Source of the DNA: Clostridium frigidicarnis
GTDB taxonomy: Bacteria > Bacillota > Clostridia > Clostridiales > Clostridiaceae
Length of the DNA: 64,000 nucleotides
Reading direction: 5' to 3'
Assembly (NCBI RefSeq): GCF_900111985.1
Contig: NZ_FOKI01000015.1
Coordinates: 34,669 to 98,668, forward strand
The notes below the pieces were generated by a model. It did not search any database. It worked only from the letters and a program-made list of their open reading frames with translations, and was not told where the DNA came from. The translations under genes were made by a program, and so were the position numbers. Within the stretch, counting starts at the first letter, position 1. Every line of letters starts with the position of its first letter. Below, one piece after another: positions 61,020 through 64,000 of this stretch.

Positions 61020-62612
61020 ATGATTACAGTAAGTAATATAGGTTTAAGATACGGCGCAAGGAAATTATTTGAAGACGTAAATTTAAAGTTTGTTCCAGGA
61101 AATTGTTATGGTGTTATAGGAGCAAATGGAGCAGGAAAGTCTACTTTTTTAAAAATACTTTCAGGTGAAATAGAGGCTAATACAGGAGAAATTATAATAC
61201 CTAAGAATGTAAGAGTATCTGTTTTAAAACAGGATCATTATCAATATGATGATAAAGAAGTAATGGAAACAGTTATAATGGGAAATACTAGACTATATGC
61301 AATAATGAAGGAAAAAGATGCTTTATATGCTAAGGCAGATTTTACTGATGAAGATGGAATGAAAGCATCAGAACTTGAAGGTGAATTTGCAGAGTTAAAT
61401 GGTTGGGAAGCAGAAGCGGAAGCATCAATGCTTTTACAAGGACTTGGTATAGCAACAGATCTTCACAATAAGTCAATGAGTGATCTTAAAGGTGATGATA
61501 AGATAAAGGTTCTTTTAGCTCAAGCTTTATTTGGAAAACCAGAAGTTTTAATACTAGATGAGCCTACTAACAACTTAGATATCAAAGCTATTACATGGCT
61601 TGAGAACTTCTTAATAGATTTTGAGGGAACAGTTATAGTAGTATCACATGATAGACACTTCTTAAACATGGTTTGTACTCAAATCTGTGATGTTGATTTT
61701 GGAAAAATAAGATTATATGTTGGTAACTATGATTTCTGGTATGAATCAAGCCAACTTGTAACACAAATGATAAAAGATCAAAATAAGAAAAAAGAAGAGA
61801 AGATAAAAGAGCTTCAAAACTTTATAGCTAGATTCTCAGCTAATGCATCTAAATCTAAGCAAGCAACTTCAAGAAAGAAATCACTTGATAAGCTTACAAT
61901 AGATGAACTTCCATCATCATCAAGAAGATATCCTTTTGTTGGATTTAAACCAGAAAGAGAAGTTGGAAATGATATATTATTTGTAGATGGAATTTCTAAG
62001 ACAGTAGATGGAGTTAAGTTATTAGATAATGTAACATTTAGACTTGGAAAAGAAGATAAAATAGCGCTTGTTGGAGATGAAATAGCTGTAACAACTCTAT
62101 TTAAAATTTTGACAGGTGAAATGGAACCTGATAGTGGAGAATATAAATGGGGAGTAACTACATCACAAGCATATTTTCCTAAAGATAATACTGAATTCTT
62201 CAATGACTCTGAATTATCTTTAGTTGATTGGTTACGTCAGTTCTCTGTAGATCAAACTGAAAGCTATTTAAGAGGATTCCTTGGAAGAATGTTATTCTCA
62301 GGAGAAGAGGCTTTAAAGCAGGCTAAGGTTTTATCAGGAGGAGAAAAGGTTAGATGTATGTTATCAAGAATGATGCTATCAAGTGCTAACGTGCTTATAC
62401 TTGATCAACCAACTAACCATTTAGATCTTGAGTCTATTACAGCTTTAAACAATGGACTTATAGATTTTAAGAGTGTAATTTTATTTGCATCTCATGACCA
62501 CCAATTTATACAAACTATTGCTAATAGAGTAATAGAATTAACACCAGGTTCAATGATAGATAAGCAAATGACATATGATGAGTTCTTGAACTTTAAAGGT
62601 ATAGAACAATAA
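61020..62612 (+). CDS. ABC-F family ATPase with one degenerate ATP site
   Basis: The 530-residue protein has two ATPase domains and no membrane part. Domain 1 has an intact Walker A (GANGAGKST) and Walker B (LILDEPTNNLD) but a degraded signature (LKGDDKIKV). Domain 2 has an intact signature (LSGGEKVRC), but Walker A reads GDEIAVTTL and Walker B LILDQPTNHLD. Thus composite site 1 is complete and site 2 is degenerate in every element. ABC-F proteins act on ribosomes or in antibiotic protection; this resembles the YbiT-like group. ATG 61020 fits GAGAGG better than 61014. Confidence 0.92.
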   Translation: MITVSNIGLRYGARKLFEDVNLKFVPGNCYGVIGANGAGKSTFLKILSGEIEANTGEIIIPKNVRVSVLKQDHYQYDDKEVMETVIMGNTRLYAIMKEKDALYAKADFTDEDGMKASELEGEFAELNGWEAEAEASMLLQGLGIATDLHNKSMSDLKGDDKIKVLLAQALFGKPEVLILDEPTNNLDIKAITWLENFLIDFEGTVIVVSHDRHFLNMVCTQICDVDFGKIRLYVGNYDFWYESSQLVTQMIKDQNKKKEEKIKELQNFIARFSANASKSKQATSRKKSLDKLTIDELPSSSRRYPFVGFKPEREVGNDILFVDGISKTVDGVKLLDNVTFRLGKEDKIALVGDEIAVTTLFKILTGEMEPDSGEYKWGVTTSQAYFPKDNTEFFNDSELSLVDWLRQFSVDQTESYLRGFLGRMLFSGEEALKQAKVLSGGEKVRCMLSRMMLSSANVLILDQPTNHLDLESITALNNGLIDFKSVILFASHDHQFIQTIANRVIELTPGSMIDKQMTYDEFLNFKGIEQ

Positions 62613-62624
62613 CATATAGACATA

Positions 62625-62663
62625 AAGGCCTTAAGGTATTAAATCCTTAAGGCCTCTTTTTCG
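62625..62663 (+). terminator. Terminator of the ABC-F gene
   Basis: AGGCCTTAAGG pairs with CCTTAAGGCCT across a 7-nt loop and is followed by CTTTTTC. Confidence 0.92.
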
Positions 62664-62783
62664 TCTAAATTTAATGGGAAAGATAAAATTAAATAAAATA
62701 TTATAAATATAGAAATAAAAAAGGAAAATATGTAATAAAATAGAACTATAAAAAGAATGGTATTATTGCTAGGAGGGTAATTT

Positions 62784-63278
62784 ATGAATATATTAAGTAC
62801 TGAAAAATCTAAATCAAATAAAGAAAAGACTGAAAATGATAAAAGTAACATAATAAGGTTTAACAAGCCCAAAGGAACAGAAATTATATTAGGGATAATA
62901 TTTACTATTTTATGTATAAATTCATTATATGGATTAAATAACTTATTTTCGAATAATGTAAGGGTAGGAAATGGATATATTGTATTTAATTTAATTATAA
63001 TAGCCTTTTCTGCATACTTTGCATTTAGGATGTTACTTAGAGATAAGTTAGGCTATGTAAAATTAGAAAAAGATTATATTGGTATAAATAAACTTATAAA
63101 AGAAAAGAAAATAAACTATAAAGATATAAAAAAAATAGTAAAACTTTTAAGAAAGGATAAGTTGATATGTTATAGAGTAATAACAAAAGAGGGAATCTTT
63201 GATATTCCAATGGAGTATTATAAAGAAGAAGAAATTCATAAAATAAATGCATATTTGAAAAGTAAAGGTAAATTATAA
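62784..63278 (+). CDS. Small membrane protein with PH-like tail
   Basis: The 164-residue protein has a charged N-terminus, two membrane helices (IILGIIFTILCINSLYGL, residues ~33-50; YIVFNLIIIAFSAYFAF, ~65-82), then a basic cytoplasmic domain (GYVKLEKDYIGINKLIKEKK, KLICYRVITKEGIFDIPMEY). The arrangement of two helices followed by a strand-rich tail resembles bacterial PH-like-domain membrane proteins. Function unknown. AGGAGGG precedes the ATG. Confidence 0.7.
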   Translation: MNILSTEKSKSNKEKTENDKSNIIRFNKPKGTEIILGIIFTILCINSLYGLNNLFSNNVRVGNGYIVFNLIIIAFSAYFAFRMLLRDKLGYVKLEKDYIGINKLIKEKKINYKDIKKIVKLLRKDKLICYRVITKEGIFDIPMEYYKEEEIHKINAYLKSKGKL

Positions 63279-63793
63279 TAAAGCGAAATCGGTGGATAAC
63301 TATATAAATAACTTTATATAGTTACAAATTAATAGTGAGAAGTAAGTTAATGATGTTTTCTTTGTATTGTTTTTTAAAATTAATGATTTAATCTTTAATC
63401 CTATATTTTTATGGGAAAATCAATTCTCAATTAAAGTTTGAGTAACCACTTTTGTTCTTCTATAGGATATTATAGATTTTAAATTTATGAATAACTTTGT
63501 GAAATTATAGGATAGAATAATAATTTATAAGATTAAAGTAAATTATTCCAAGGAAACATATCCACGTGTATCAAGATAAGATATAAATAGCATTATAAAG
63601 AAAAAAAGAGAATATAGATATCTATATACAAATTTTGAATATAAAAAATTATGTCTAATGTCATAAATATGATATTATTAATCTCGTCGACAGGTTCGGC
63701 AAATGATTTTTGAAAATTGAACAGATTAAGATAAAGAACCAGCAATTCTTTTACAGTAAATAATTAGCGAAAAGCTAAGAGATTAAACTTTTT
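63279..63793. promoter_or_regulatory. Upstream and leader region of the rRNA operon
   Basis: About 515 bp without genes. A ATGATATTATTAATC stretch near 63669 is a possible rRNA promoter -10 region. TTTTTGAAAATTGAACAG at 63703-63721 is a boxA-like antitermination motif common in clostridial rRNA leaders, and AGCTAAGAGATTAAAC leads into the 16S gene. The exact promoter is not certain. Confidence 0.6.
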
Positions 63794-64000
63794 AAATTGA
63801 GAGTTTGATCCTGGCTCAGGATGAATGCTGGCGGCGTGCTTAACACATGCAAGTCGAGCGAGAGAGTTTCTTCGGAAACAATCTAGCGGCGGACGGGTGA
63901 GTAACACGTGGGCAACCTGCCTTGTAGTGGGGGATAGCCCTCCGAAAGGAGGATTAATACCGCATATTGTCACATTGAGGCATCTCAAAGTGATGAAAGG
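63794..64000 (+). rRNA. 16S rRNA, 5' end (cut by window edge)
   Basis: The sequence AAATTGAGAGTTTGATCCTG and GCTCAGGATGAATGCTGGCG are the universal 16S 5' region, followed by GTGAGTAACACGTGGGCAAC. The helix around TTTCTTCGGAAA and GATAGCCCTCCGAAAGGAGG are of clostridial type. About 207 nt are in the window. Confidence 0.98.

Noticed and set aside
63764..63988. Minus-strand open frame over the 16S start
   Set aside because: It is antisense to the 16S rRNA 5' region and has no independent support.
1..64000. CRISPR array
   Set aside because: No regularly spaced direct repeats with unique spacers were seen; the dispersed palindromic elements are single and kilobases apart.

Overview
The window comes from a low-GC, spore-forming anaerobe of Clostridium sensu stricto. 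The evidence is the very AT-rich sequence, an alpha/beta-type small acid-soluble spore protein, hybrid cluster protein, a flavodiiron protein with rubredoxin, bifunctional AdhE, and the first ~207 nt of a clostridial-type 16S rRNA at the right edge. No species call is made.

Layout. 1-2541: a truncated TauE/SafE permease gene, an RDD-like membrane protein and the 23S rRNA methyltransferase gene rlmD. 2552-13268: an accessory island lodged behind rlmD. It carries three minus-strand genes (an unknown protein, a PD-(D/E)xK-like endonuclease, a MutH/Sau3AI-family endonuclease), three plus-strand methyltransferase genes (the last a Dam-type methyltransferase fused to a DpnII-type endonuclease), an AIPR-family protein, a PD-(D/E)xK nuclease with a RAMA domain, and a radical SAM gene. 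Relics of the rlmD 3' end recur at 10949-10987, near 11441 and at 12786-12827. The radical SAM gene is itself bracketed by ~99-bp direct repeats. The island ends at an orphan group II intron domain V/VI. 13437-15966: a flavoprotein, a spore protein and several gene relics (Nudix, transposase, XhlA-like).

15969-25781: a nitrosative/oxidative stress regulon: DUF438-hemerythrin, hcp, flavin reductase, gapN, flavodoxin, DUF2249, rubredoxin, flavodiiron protein, a Crp/Fnr regulator and a cupin. Seven promoters carry a palindrome (TTGATTT-AATCA or GTAAC-N4-GTTAC type). In six the centre lies exactly 29 nt before the -10 hexamer (-41.5, class II activation); the seventh fits within 2 nt. 25887-27523: two GNAT genes, one broken by a nonsense codon. 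27918-32963: the aspartate-family operon thrC-thrB-lysC-hom. 33123-35110: htpG with a CIRCE operator.

35572-57376: a NERD-like membrane protein, a TtcA-like tRNA thiolase, a YjiH transporter, a YccF protein, a secreted amidase and a preQ1-I riboswitch ahead of a queuosine-salvage operon (nucleoside hydrolase, ECF S component, radical SAM lyase). An ABC exporter pair, VOC/MerR/MATE genes, GNATs, a second MATE and a UvrD helicase with an embedded DEDDh exonuclease follow. 57889-64000: adhE with Rex-like sites, an ABC-F ATPase with one degenerate ATP site, a small membrane protein and the start of an rRNA operon.

A family of short palindromic elements (ends AGGCACAT, flanked by TA) recurs in at least nine intergenic places from 547 to 60577. 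It looks like a MITE family whose copies lie behind genes.
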